Counted from the stretch's first letter, positions 35,937 through 43,340 are shown. The stretch: 64,000 nt of DNA from Thermocaproicibacter sp036260805 (GCA_036260805.1 DATALZ010000014.1:1-64000), one strand, 5' to 3'. Notes: generated by a model from the sequence alone, not told the origin. Made by a program: numbers and translations.

Positions 35937-36314
35937 ATGCTGAAAACAGTGTCTACGAAAAATGCCCCGGCAGCCATCGGCCCCTATTCTCAGGCTATCG
36001 TCGCGGGGAACATAGTCTTTGCCAGCGGCCAGATTCCGATTGTCCCCGCAACGGGCGAGCTTGCAAAAGGCGATATCACCGTACAGGCCGAGCAGGCCAT
36101 GAAGAACGTCGGAGAAATTCTCAAAGCTGCCGGCGCAGCTTATACCGACGTCGTCAAAACCACCTGCTTTTTAGCGGATATGAACGATTTTGCCGCGTTC
36201 AACGCCGTTTATGAAAAATTTTTCACCGGCAAGCCCGCGCGCTCCTGTGTAGCGGTAAAGGCGCTCCCGAAAGGCGCTCTTTGCGAAGTCGAAGTCACCG
36301 CCGTACTGGGCTAA
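35937..36314 (+). CDS. ridA: RidA family enamine/imine deaminase
   Basis: Hydrolyses the reactive enamine and imine intermediates released by PLP enzymes such as threonine ammonia-lyase. The 125-residue protein has the full family pattern: AAIGPYSQAIVAGN near residue 12, SGQIPIVPATGEL near 30, the VKTTCFLADMNDFAAFN stretch near 75 and RSCVAVKALPKGALCEVE near 101, including the conserved Arg and Glu. It lies 200 bp after ilvA, a context that fits clearing IlvA's intermediates. AAGGAAG precedes the ATG. Confidence 0.96.
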   Translation: MLKTVSTKNAPAAIGPYSQAIVAGNIVFASGQIPIVPATGELAKGDITVQAEQAMKNVGEILKAAGAAYTDVVKTTCFLADMNDFAAFNAVYEKFFTGKPARSCVAVKALPKGALCEVEVTAVLG

Positions 36315-36366
36315 TTTAATTTCTGCACACAACCTTGCTTACATCATACACAAAAACTTACCACAC

Positions 36367-36403
36367 AAAACGGCAGCCGTATTTACGCGGCTGCCGTTTT
36401 GCA
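36367..36403. terminator. Convergent terminator after ridA
   Basis: AAAACGGCAGCCG (36367-36379) pairs with CGGCTGCCGTTTT (36388-36400). A and T runs on both sides suit both ridA and the converging zinc-ribbon gene. Confidence 0.88.
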
Positions 36404-36409
36404 ATGCAA

Positions 36410-36667
36410 CTATTCGTCTTTCTGCGGCTCCATTAAATCCTTTTTTCCGCATTTGGGGCACTTTATCATTTTACCGTTGCCCACGCTCCCCAGATTCCCC
36501 GAGAAAATCATTATCAACGTGTTCGGCTTAAACTGACATCCACAATGGGGGCACAGAAAATGCTGGTGCTTCCTGAAATACGTCCATCGAGCAGCATTAT
36601 AAACAAATGCTGCGGCAATTAAGAATATTGCTGCGATTATGATGATTTTATTCACCGTATCCATCGA
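36410..36667 (-). CDS. Small membrane-anchored zinc-ribbon protein, copy 1
   Basis: An 85-residue protein of unknown function. A single N-terminal membrane helix (MDTVNKIIIIAAIFLIAAAF) is followed by a basic linker and a C-terminal zinc ribbon made of CPHCG (near 44) and CPKCGKKD (near 74). I use the ATG at 36667, which follows GGAGAGCGGTGA; a TTG five codons upstream is less likely. It is a tandem paralogue of the gene at 36706-36951, sharing both the start MDTVN and the end CPKCGKKD..EPQKDE/EAQKDE. Confidence 0.72.
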   Translation of the reverse strand, partial: SMDTVNKIIIIAAIFLIAAAFVYNAARWTYFRKHQHFLCPHCGCQFKPNTLIMIFSGNLGSVGNGKMIKCPKCGKKDLMEPQKDE

Positions 36668-36705
36668 ATCACCGCTCTCCAATCATAAATCCATTTTCTA
36701 TAGGA

Positions 36706-36951
36706 TTATTCATCTTTTTGCGCTTCCATATAATCCTTTTTCCCGCACTTTGGACACTTTATGATTTTACCGCCGCCTGCGTTCTCAGAGAAGATCATTC
36801 GCAGTACCTTCGGCTTAAATTTATTTCCGCAATTCGGGCAGACAAAATGATCGTGCCGATAGAAATTTACATATTGAAATACGCCCACAACAATCGCAAT
36901 CGCAAGGAGTGACAGGGCTGCAATCAGAATAATTCTGTTAACGGTATCCAT
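36706..36951 (-). CDS. Small membrane-anchored zinc-ribbon protein, copy 2
   Basis: An 81-residue protein with the same plan as its downstream neighbour: membrane helix at 5-25, a basic stretch YRHDHFV, then CPNCGNKFKP and CPKCGKKD. The two differ by a four-residue insertion in the ribbon of copy 1. GGGAGCGG lies ahead of the ATG. The pair arose by local duplication and is probably cotranscribed. Function is unknown; no nearby gene gives a strong clue. Confidence 0.74.
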   Translation of the reverse strand: MDTVNRIILIAALSLLAIAIVVGVFQYVNFYRHDHFVCPNCGNKFKPKVLRMIFSENAGGGKIIKCPKCGKKDYMEAQKDE

Positions 36952-37025
36952 TTCAACCGCTCCCTTTCTTTTCTCGCATTATAACACTCTGCGCAGAAAA
37001 GTCAATGCGCCCGAAACCGAGCCGC

Positions 37026-37070
37026 CTACAGCATATCCAGTTTAATTGTGGAGTTGATTTGTGTTTATCC
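37026..37070. repeat. Half element of the CTAYAGCA repeat family (copy B)
   Basis: It reads CTACAGCATATCCAGTTTAA, then TTGTGTTTATCCTGCC, resembling one arm of copies C, D and E. It runs into the last codons of the MATE gene and lacks the second arm. Confidence 0.4.
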
Positions 37071-38435
37071 TGCCGCCGTCAGGTTTTCCATCCATTTGTG
37101 CGATTTAAAAATCCAGAACTCAAGCCCAAGCCGCACAACCTCTTCCAGCGAGATCATGAAATAAACCCAGTAGACCGGAAGGTGCAGCGCATATGCCGCA
37201 AGGAATCCCATCGGAACGCCGACTGCCCATGTGCCGAACACGTCAAGGAACAGCGTGTATTTTGTTTTGCCGCCGCAGCGAAGAATCCCGCCGCCGAGTA
37301 TCATGTTGGAGACCTTCACAAAAAGCACCGCCGCAAATACATAAAGAATATCTGTGCAGTAATTCTTAACGTCCTGCGAAACCTGGAAAAGGTGCGGGTA
37401 GACATTTGCAAAAACACCGAGCACGAGACCGGCAATCAGGGAACCGACGATTCCCACGCGGATGAACCGAACCGAGAGCCGATACGCTTCCGGGTTGTCG
37501 TCCTGACCGAGAAAATTTCCAACCATAATTGCCGCCGCGGTTGAAATCCCACTGAACAGTCCGGTGGAAAGGCCCTGAATGGGGTAAGTCAGCGTCATTG
37601 CCGCCATCTCGTCCGTACCCATCCGTCCATAAACGACCGCATAGGCCGTCTGCCCAACTGCCCAAAGAAATTCATTCAGCACCACCGGGCTTGCAATCAG
37701 CAGGGTCTGCCGCAAAATTGCCTTTGGAACCCGGATTTCCGGGCGTACTTTATATTCTGCCTTTTTTTGTCCGTTCAGCAAGATGATAAAGAGGAGCAGA
37801 GCCTCCAAATAGCGCGCAATGTCGGTCGCCAGAGCAGAACCGGCAACGCCCAGCGCGGGAAGCCCAAAGTTGCCGAAAATCAGCAGGTAGTTCAGTACGG
37901 TATTCATGGCTACGGAAAGAATTCCGGTAATCATGGGCACATTTGCCTTTCCGGTGTTCCGCAGCAATGTGGAGAGCATTGTTGTGACAACCATCGCGGG
38001 GAAACTGACGGACACAACCTGCAGATAGTTCGTCGCAAGCGGAATAACTGTTCGGTCGGTTGTATACAGCCCGATAATCGCGGTTGGCAAAATCAGTGAC
38101 GGCAGCAGGAAAACCAGCATCACTGCCGCGGCGGACAGAACATTTGAAAGGAAAGAATGGTTTACATTTTCCCTGTCGTGGACACCGCAGTACTGCGCAA
38201 GCATAATCGACGCCGCAGTGCCAATCGCCGCAAGCGTAAAAGTAAAAATATTCGGGAAGTTTGCGCCCAGTCCGATTGCGGCAACGCTTGCGGTGCCCAG
38301 CTGCCCTACCATAAACTGGTCAATTACGCTGAATGAGGACTGAAACAGGCTCTGCATGGTAATGGGAAAAGCCAATGTGAAAATACTTTTCCATGAGACC
38401 TGTGGATTTGCGCCGGTTTTTAAAGCAGTTTCCAT
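37065..38435 (-). CDS. MATE family efflux transporter
   Basis: A 456-residue multidrug/toxin-extrusion antiporter with about twelve helices in two MatE repeats. The N-terminal repeat has ITMQSLFQSSFSVIDQFMVG followed by QLGTASVAAIGLGAN. The second begins near residue 235 (LIASPVVLNEFLWAVGQTAY). The ATG at 38435 follows GGAGCGG at good spacing; 39 upstream codons derived from repeat DNA are discarded. A TrmB-family regulator lies directly upstream on the same strand and may control it. Substrate is unknown. Confidence 0.93.
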   Translation of the reverse strand: METALKTGANPQVSWKSIFTLAFPITMQSLFQSSFSVIDQFMVGQLGTASVAAIGLGANFPNIFTFTLAAIGTAASIMLAQYCGVHDRENVNHSFLSNVLSAAAVMLVFLLPSLILPTAIIGLYTTDRTVIPLATNYLQVVSVSFPAMVVTTMLSTLLRNTGKANVPMITGILSVAMNTVLNYLLIFGNFGLPALGVAGSALATDIARYLEALLLFIILLNGQKKAEYKVRPEIRVPKAILRQTLLIASPVVLNEFLWAVGQTAYAVVYGRMGTDEMAAMTLTYPIQGLSTGLFSGISTAAAIMVGNFLGQDDNPEAYRLSVRFIRVGIVGSLIAGLVLGVFANVYPHLFQVSQDVKNYCTDILYVFAAVLFVKVSNMILGGGILRCGGKTKYTLFLDVFGTWAVGVPMGFLAAYALHLPVYWVYFMISLEEVVRLGLEFWIFKSHKWMENLTAAG

Positions 38436-38483
38436 TTGATTGCCGCTCCATTCTGAAAAATCGGATTTCTCCGTTACTTGAAT

Positions 38484-38587
38484 TACAGTATTTTTAAATT
38501 TGATTGCGATTTGGTTTGTGTTCATCCCCCGCCAAAGGCGGGGGATGAACACATCTTATCTCGCAGTCTAAAATGGAAGTGCTGCAG
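38484..38587. repeat. CTAYAGCA family element (copy C)
   Basis: The outer arms are TACAGTATTTTTAAATTT and TAAAATGGAAGTGCTGCAG. The centre is a long hairpin, GTTCATCCCCCGCC/GGCGGGGGATGAAC with an AAA loop (about 38519-38549). It lies between the TrmB-like and MATE genes. Copies D and G have the same centre with changed but still pairing arms. Confidence 0.65.
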
Positions 38588-38598
38588 ACTTGCTGAAA

Positions 38599-39381
38599 TT
38601 ATTTCTTTTCAAATCTCGTGTTCAGAAAGATTCCGCCGTCCCACAGGTTCGCGCCGTATTTCTGCTTCAGCCGCAGCAGGTAAATATCGTTGTGGATATG
38701 CTCGCAGATAATGGAGACCATCAGCGCGTTGTTGGTAACCGTCCCAAGCCAGTCGCCACGAACCGGGCTTTTGTCTGCAACAAGGGTTTCTTTTCCGTCC
38801 ACCGCAATCATCATGCGCGACGGCATTTCATCGTCGCAGCCCGGGTCGCCGTGTGTATAGAACTCTACCGGTAGCCCCTCGTGGTCGAGGTTCGCAAAAG
38901 AAAAGATAATTACCCGAATTTCTTTTTCTGCAAGCAGCTTAAACTCGGCTTCGAACAAATGCAGGTCGAAATCCGTGTTCATATAAACTTCCTGTCTGGC
39001 GGAACGGAGCAGTTCTTTGGTATTCGACACAACGGTGTCAAACCCCTTTATATTTGTAAACCGTTCCTCGTGTTTTTCCTGATAAAGGCTTTCGAGCATA
39101 TTGCGGGCGGTGTCTGCACTCTCACAGAATTCTCCCTTCAGCCGGCCGATTAAAGCGACGGGATTCTGCGCGCGGTAAATCTGCGTTTCTTCCGGCAAAA
39201 GCAGAATATAGCCTTTTTTCAGCATTACTTCCAGCGCCGGGTACACCGAAGACCGCGACGCTCCGATTTTTTTGGCGATCTGGTAGCCGGAAAGCTCGCC
39301 GCCGTCCAGCAGCGTGAGGTAAATCTGCGCTTCCAGCTTGGAAAAATTCAGTTTACACAGGCAGTCTTGAATCTCATTCAT
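38599..39381 (-). CDS. TrmB-family transcriptional regulator
   Basis: A 260-residue regulator. The N-terminal winged helix-turn-helix (LNFSKLEAQIYLTLLDGGEL, then SGYQIAKKIGASRSSVYPAL) is typical of the TrmB/SugR group. A short coiled segment at 85-110 links it to a PLD-like C-terminal domain (EVYMNTDFDLHLFE, then RVIIFSFANLDHEGLPVEFY) that senses a ligand in relatives. It lies upstream of the MATE exporter and downstream of a clear palindromic operator candidate at 39484-39506. The ligand is unknown, though the exporter suggests a toxic compound. Confidence 0.85.
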   Translation of the reverse strand: MNEIQDCLCKLNFSKLEAQIYLTLLDGGELSGYQIAKKIGASRSSVYPALEVMLKKGYILLLPEETQIYRAQNPVALIGRLKGEFCESADTARNMLESLYQEKHEERFTNIKGFDTVVSNTKELLRSARQEVYMNTDFDLHLFEAEFKLLAEKEIRVIIFSFANLDHEGLPVEFYTHGDPGCDDEMPSRMMIAVDGKETLVADKSPVRGDWLGTVTNNALMVSIICEHIHNDIYLLRLKQKYGANLWDGGIFLNTRFEKK

Positions 39382-39397
39382 ACCGGTTCCCTCGATC

Positions 39398-39479
39398 CTA
39401 CAGCAATTCCAGGTTCATTCCCTGCCTTTGGCGGGGGATAAACACAAACCAACTCCACAATGAAACTGGAAACACTGTA
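39398..39479. repeat. CTAYAGCA family element (copy D)
   Basis: Arms CTACAGCAATTCCAG and CTGGAAACACTGTA enclose CCTGCC-TTT-GGCGGG and GGATAAACACAAACC. It lies in the leader of the TrmB-like gene, between its operator candidate and its start codon. Confidence 0.6.
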
Positions 39480-39483
39480 AAAG

Positions 39484-39506
39484 TAGTAGTACGGTTAGTA
39501 CTACTA
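39484..39506. promoter_or_regulatory. Operator candidate upstream of the TrmB-like gene
   Basis: A perfect 9-bp inverted repeat TAGTAGTAC-GGTTA-GTACTACTA, about 105 bp before the regulator's start codon. On the minus strand it overlaps a possible promoter (TTGTTA, then TACTAC). Palindromes of this length at a regulator gene usually mean autoregulation. Confidence 0.55.
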
Positions 39507-39589
39507 ACAAAATATCATAAAAGAAATCCGCTGTCAAGCGGATTTCAAAATTCTATGGCTTACGGTTCTATATCAAATATCGGGATAAC

Positions 39590-39745
39590 CACTTGAACAC
39601 GAATTTCCGACTTCCTCTCGAGGGGAAGCTGCCGGCCTCAGCCGACTGATGAGGGAATGCACAACGCTCTTCTGTTAGCTAAATCCGTCCCTCATCTGGC
39701 ACTGCGGTGCCACCTTCCCCGAACGGGGGAAGGCAAGAGTAAAAA
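39590..39745. repeat. Degenerate GC-rich palindromic stretch without genes
   Basis: Contains CTTCCTCTCGAGGGGAAG, GATGAGGGA...TCCCTCATC, GGCACTGCGGTGCC and CCTTCCCCGAACGGGGGAAGG. These nested inverted repeats look like a decayed interspersed element. A related CTTCCCCT/AGGGGAAG hairpin is at about 11105-11122. I see no gene here on either strand. Confidence 0.5.
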
Positions 39746-39785
39746 GCAAATTCTATTTTGCCGAACAAATGAAAAAGAATCTGGA

Positions 39786-39938
39786 TTACTTTCTTTCCTC
39801 GTTTTTAATTTTGAGTTTTATCAGTTTATTCAGCCTGAGCAGAACAACGAAACCGAGTACGCACAAGGCAAAAAGGAACAAATAAAAAATCTGCGTAAAC
39901 AAGAAGGACCAGTAAGCTATATTCGATAGATAACCCAT
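39786..39938 (-). CDS. 50-residue single-helix membrane protein
   Basis: A short gene: ATG at 39938 after GGAGGGAGAATCTGT, stop at 39786. The product begins MGYLSNIAYWSFLFTQIFYL, has a strongly hydrophobic segment to about residue 35, and ends with a basic tail KLKIKNEERK. Its promoter (TTGATT, 16 bp, TATAAT) is an almost exact copy of the one before the 63-residue gene at 40049, and both proteins share the layout of a helix followed by RLNKL/KVNRLLDIK. Function is unknown. Confidence 0.65.
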   Translation of the reverse strand: MGYLSNIAYWSFLFTQIFYLFLFALCVLGFVVLLRLNKLIKLKIKNEERK

Positions 39939-40024
39939 ACAGATTCTCCCTCCTCAATTTTCTTTAGCATCATTATATCATTCTCAAAGGGAAAATCAAT
40001 CGTTCGGAATATTTTTATTTATTA

Positions 40025-40051
40025 TGAACCGTGGTATAATACCCCGGTTCA
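40025..40051. terminator. Hairpin at the end of the 63-residue gene
   Basis: TGAACCGTGGTA (40025-40036) pairs with TACCCCGGTTCA (40040-40051) around a 3-nt loop, overlapping the stop codon of the gene at 40049. There is no strong U-run. A similar ATGAACCGGGGTGCAATACC arm occurs at 43220-43240. Confidence 0.5.
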
Positions 40052-40240
40052 CTTAGGATGCTTTATGTCGGTATCGTCTTTTTCGGTTTCGTCCCGTTCG
40101 CCAGCTGTCTTTTCTATTTGCGCCAGCTTGATATCCAGCAGCCTGTTCACTTTTTCGAGCACAACAAAAGCCAGAAGCAAAAATATTGCAAGAAAGATGC
40201 ACATAATTACAAGCAATAAAGACAGAAAAGATTGATCCAT
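40049..40240 (-). CDS. 63-residue single-helix membrane protein
   Basis: Begins MDQSFLSLLLVIMCIFLAIF, a membrane helix reaching about residue 28, then EKVNRLLDIKLAQIEKTAGE and an acidic/lysine tail. GGGGGGAATCAAT precedes the ATG. It resembles its neighbour at 39786 in layout and in promoter, so I regard them as diverged paralogues. No function is known; possibly a regulatory microprotein. Confidence 0.65.
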   Translation of the reverse strand: MDQSFLSLLLVIMCIFLAIFLLLAFVVLEKVNRLLDIKLAQIEKTAGERDETEKDDTDIKHPK

Positions 40241-40386
40241 ATTGATTCCCCCCCATAATATTCATGATATCTGCATTATATCATTCTAAAAGGGAAAATC
40301 AATCATCTGGGGGTATTTTATTTCTCTCCCGCTTAATATAGGGAAAGAGTCTGCACTTGGCAGGATAGCGAGGTGTACATGCAGGC

Positions 40387-40875
40387 TCAGACTGCCTCTT
40401 CGGCGATATCTGCCGTAGTTCCGCCGATAAATTCCAGCAGCTGTTTCGGGCTCACCTCGACCTGCGTGCCGATTTTCCCGCCGCTGACCAGAATTGTTTC
40501 CTGCGTTTCACAGCGGCTGTCGATCACGGTGCAGAACTGTTTCTTCATGCCTACCGGCGAGCATCCGCCGCGGATATAACCGGTAATCTTGTTGATTTCG
40601 CTCACATGAATCATTTCCACCGATTTGACTCCTACGCTTTTCGCCGCGGCTTTCAAATTCAGTTCCATCGCAACAGGAACCACAAACACATAAAAGTTAT
40701 TGTCCGCGCCGCGCGTTACGAGCGTCTTGAAAACCTGCTCCACATTTTCGCCCAGCTTGTGCGCAACGGAAACACCGTCAATTTTACCGTCTTTGTTTTC
40801 GTAGAACCAGGCTTTATACGGAATTTTCGCCTGATCGAGAATCCGCATCACATTCGTTTTTACTTCCTTGGCCAT
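40387..40875 (-). CDS. ybaK: YbaK/EbsC-family Cys-tRNA deacylase
   Basis: A 162-residue trans-editing enzyme that clears mischarged Cys-tRNA-Pro (the known role of YbaK). Marks are YKAWFYENKDG near residue 20, AHKLGENVEQVFKTLV near residue 37 with the catalytic Lys region, and IRGGCSPVGMKKQFCTVIDS near residue 103. GGGTGAAAGAAT lies before the ATG. Its stop codon overlaps the short repeat CATGCAGGCTCAGACTGC (40378-40395). It appears to be a single-gene unit. Confidence 0.92.
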   Translation of the reverse strand: MAKEVKTNVMRILDQAKIPYKAWFYENKDGKIDGVSVAHKLGENVEQVFKTLVTRGADNNFYVFVVPVAMELNLKAAAKSVGVKSVEMIHVSEINKITGYIRGGCSPVGMKKQFCTVIDSRCETQETILVSGGKIGTQVEVSPKQLLEFIGGTTADIAEEAV

Positions 40876-40965
40876 ATTCTTTCACCCTTTTTATCATGTT
40901 TTCGTCTGTATCCTATTTTATTCTCCGGGCGGGATTGTTGCAAGCTCCCGCGCGAAGTTTTTACC

Positions 40966-41058
40966 CTACAGCATCTCCAATTAAACTATAAGTTAGCTTG
41001 TGTTCATCTCACGATACTAAATGGAATTGCTGTAAGTCCCTTGATTTTCAAACGAGGA
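40966..41058. repeat. CTAYAGCA family element (copy E) with downstream block
   Basis: Arms CTACAGCATCTCCAATT and AATGGAATTGCTGTA. A conserved tail AAGTCCCTTGATTTTCAAACGA follows and also occurs after copy G (51893-51918). It ends at the stop codon of the Nramp-like gene. Confidence 0.6.
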
Positions 41059-42279
41059 CTAAATTGCGATAAGGAATATCGTAAAAACTGAAACAACCAG
41101 CAGGATTCCCACGCTGGCCCATGACCGGATTTTCTGGCTTAGCGTATTGGCGTGCTCACCCATCACCTGCCGGCTGGATGTAAGCAGTGTCAAAAAAAGC
41201 AAAATTGGCGTCATCAGCACGCCTCCGGCGACCTGAACGAAAACCGCGATTCCGTTCAGCCGGAGGTTCGGCACAAGCGCCATGACTGCGGCGAGCAGGA
41301 CACTGAACGCATAGATTCCATAAAACCCCGGAGCTTCGCGAACCTTGTCGTTCAGGCTTTTCGACCACCCGAACGACTCCGCAATGCTCCACGAAGAAGA
41401 AAGCGAAACTGTAACGGCGGCAAGCAGGCCGGAATCGAACAGCCCCAGAGCGAAAACAGCGCCGCCAACCGGCCCGAACCGCGTATTTAAGGCGGATACA
41501 ATCTGCGGCGCACCCGCATTTTCCACATCCGGAATCATGCCAGAGATGGAGGAACCGATGAAGATCAGCGAGGCTGCCACAAGAACCTGGCAAATACAGC
41601 CGATCAGTGTATCAATCCGCCCGCTGCGGATATGCTGCTTTTTCAGCCCTTTATCCACATATGCGCAGTTCTGGTAGAAAATCATCCACGGCGCAATTGC
41701 GTTGCCGATGAGCGCCGCCGCGTACCATCGGAATGAATGTCCGGAGCAGAGCTGAATGCTTTCCCGTACCCCCATTGCGGGGTGTGCAAAAAAAGCAAAG
41801 ATGAGAAACAGCAGATTGAACAGACCAATGAGCAGCCCGAAGCGCTCCTTTGCCTTGTACCCGCTCAGTACAGCAATGGACAGCGAAAGGCCGACGCTAA
41901 GCGCCACCGCGGCCCAGACCGGTACCCCCAGAAGCTCCAGCCCGGCGGACATCCCCACAAATTCGGTCAGCAGGGTAAGTTGATTTTCGAGGAACAGCGC
42001 GGCAACCTGAAAGATCATCCATCCGGTTCCGTAGCGTTCGCGGAGCAGACGGGTGTATCCGCAGCCGGAAGCGACTCCGAGCCGCATCGCCATTTCCTGC
42101 ACGGTGTAGGTAACGGCAGTCAGGCACAAAGTAAGCGGCACAAAAACCGCCCAGCCGAATTTCGCGCCCGTTACGGTGTACGAAATCAACCCGCCGGCGT
42201 CGTTGTCTGCCATGGCGGCAAGCATGCCAGGCCCCAGGAAGAGAAAGATGAAAAACGGACGCCGGAATCGTTCTCGCAT
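41059..42279 (-). CDS. Nramp-like divalent metal transporter with altered metal-site motifs
   Basis: A 406-residue transporter of the SLC11/Nramp fold with about eleven helices. Helix 1 reads GPGMLAAMADNDAGGLISYT: the canonical DPGN is D27-A-G-G. Helix 6 reads GNAIAPWMIFYQN, where the usual MPH metal-binding methionine is replaced by Ala-Pro-Trp. Loss of the methionine is known in the Nramp-related magnesium transporters (NRMTs), so a hard-metal substrate such as Mg2+ is a fair inference. The start codon follows a hairpin that covers the Shine-Dalgarno sequence. Confidence 0.82.
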   Translation of the reverse strand: MRERFRRPFFIFLFLGPGMLAAMADNDAGGLISYTVTGAKFGWAVFVPLTLCLTAVTYTVQEMAMRLGVASGCGYTRLLRERYGTGWMIFQVAALFLENQLTLLTEFVGMSAGLELLGVPVWAAVALSVGLSLSIAVLSGYKAKERFGLLIGLFNLLFLIFAFFAHPAMGVRESIQLCSGHSFRWYAAALIGNAIAPWMIFYQNCAYVDKGLKKQHIRSGRIDTLIGCICQVLVAASLIFIGSSISGMIPDVENAGAPQIVSALNTRFGPVGGAVFALGLFDSGLLAAVTVSLSSSWSIAESFGWSKSLNDKVREAPGFYGIYAFSVLLAAVMALVPNLRLNGIAVFVQVAGGVLMTPILLFLTLLTSSRQVMGEHANTLSQKIRSWASVGILLVVSVFTIFLIAI

Positions 42280-42281
42280 GG

Positions 42282-42318
42282 AAACACCCCCAAAGCAGTT
42301 TATGCCCCGGGGGTGTTT
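42282..42318 (-). promoter_or_regulatory. Shine-Dalgarno-sequestering hairpin of the Nramp-like gene
   Basis: Read on the minus strand, AAACACCCCC (42318-42309) pairs perfectly with GGGGGTGTTT (42291-42282) around a 17-nt loop. GGGGGTG is the only ribosome site, five bases before the ATG at 42279. Folding would block translation. The same hairpin could instead end the upstream gene's transcript. Confidence 0.6.
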
Positions 42319-42347
42319 TATGTTATTTGATTCCTCTGTGCAAGTTT

Positions 42348-43154
42348 TTATTTGCGGCGGATTTTCTTTGCGCCGTTCTGAATGACTTCGCGGATTCGCT
42401 GTAGGGACTCGTTGCTGCTTAACGACTTCATGTTTGGAAACGCGCGGATAATTCTGCGCTGAATGGCATGGAGGCCGGATTCCAGCTTACCCTTATTGTC
42501 GTACAAAACGCGGATTCTTGCTTTTGTGCTGTCATCAAGGCGAACCAGAATGGTAGCCTGCAAAGCTTCCATGGTTTCCACAGTTGCAGTGTGGGCACGT
42601 TCCTTGATTTCATCCAGAACATTCTGGAGTTCATCCAGCTTTCCGTTCAGGCTGTAAATTGCGTTTACAGTCAGTGAGGTATCCAGCAGAAAATATAAAA
42701 ACAATACCAACCCGATTATGGCGCGCAGCAGCGGTGGAATACGCTCCAGGAGATTGAAAAGAAACGGCTGAAGAAAAACGACGGCGATTACGCTCAATAA
42801 ACCGAAAATGAGCGAATTATCAAGACAGATGCGTCCCTGAAAATTAAATTTATGTTTGGAATAGTCCCAGTATTTTGTGTGAAAAAAGGTCTCCAAAGTC
42901 ACAGCGGTTATGTATTCCAGCGTACTGGTCAAAACGACCGCGACGAAAAAAAGCAGGAGAATATTGTGTCGGAATGGAGACAAAACGGATATAACGAGCA
43001 GCGCTCCGAATCCGTATATGGGGCAGAACGGCCCGTTCAGGAATCCCCGGTTGATGAACCTGTGCTCAGGAACGGAGCAGAAAATGCTTTCACTTAGCCA
43101 GCCGATAAAACTGTAAGCGGTAAAAAGCAAAAACAGAATCCAAAACTGATCCAT
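42348..43154 (-). CDS. CmpB-like (putative ABC-transporter type IV) membrane protein
   Basis: A 268-residue protein resembling the family named putative ABC-transporter type IV (PF06541); function is not established. About five helices occupy residues 5-180. Visible marks are FTAYSFIGWLSESIFCSVPE near residue 12, FLNGPFCPIYGFGALLVI near residue 39 and TLETFFHTKYWDYSKHKFNF near residue 86, followed by GRICLDNSLIFGLLS. The C-terminal 90 residues are a soluble helical region. It is upstream of the Nramp-like gene on the same strand, with 68 bp between. Confidence 0.8.
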   Translation of the reverse strand: MDQFWILFLLFTAYSFIGWLSESIFCSVPEHRFINRGFLNGPFCPIYGFGALLVISVLSPFRHNILLLFFVAVVLTSTLEYITAVTLETFFHTKYWDYSKHKFNFQGRICLDNSLIFGLLSVIAVVFLQPFLFNLLERIPPLLRAIIGLVLFLYFLLDTSLTVNAIYSLNGKLDELQNVLDEIKERAHTATVETMEALQATILVRLDDSTKARIRVLYDNKGKLESGLHAIQRRIIRAFPNMKSLSSNESLQRIREVIQNGAKKIRRK

Positions 43155-43217
43155 GCTGATTCCCCTATATTTTGATTGATCATAGTTTATCTTTTTCGTT
43201 TTCTTTTGTCAATTTTT

Positions 43218-43326
43218 TTATGAACCGGGGTGCAATACCCAGCCGCCTGCGGCGATTCCTTATTTTGCACCCCGCCCGCAGGGCGGTATCTAAGATACTC
43301 CGCGGCTTGCCGCGGAGAGGTTCATT
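43218..43326. repeat. Multi-arm palindromic element
   Basis: Nested pairings: ATGAACC/GGTTCAT (43220-43226, 43319-43325), GGGGTGCA/TGCACCCC (43227-43234, 43266-43273), CCGCCTGCGGCG, GCCCGCAGGGC, and CTCCGCGGC/GCCGCGGAG (43298-43317). The region would fold into a cruciform or a branched RNA. It lies between the CmpB-like gene and the converging-side flippase terminus, with no gene. Confidence 0.6.
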
Positions 43327-43340
43327 TTATATCGCTTATA

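Larger units (their letters stand above)
39972..40302 (-). promoter_or_regulatory. Duplicated promoters of two small membrane-protein genes
   Basis: Two nearly identical blocks, 39971-40001 and about 40274-40304, each give on the minus strand TTGATT, a 16-bp spacer and TATAAT (39999-39972 and 40302-40275). Each lies 35-40 bp before a small membrane-protein gene. The duplication therefore covers promoter and gene together. Confidence 0.65.

Noticed and set aside
39657..39929. 90-codon plus-strand open frame
   Set aside because: It overlaps a palindromic repeat and is antisense to the better-supported 50-residue membrane gene, which has a GGAGGG site and a promoter.
42282..42347. M-box or Mn2+ (yybP-ykoY) riboswitch before the Nramp-like gene
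   Set aside because: Only one hairpin fits in the 68-bp gap, far too short for either riboswitch.
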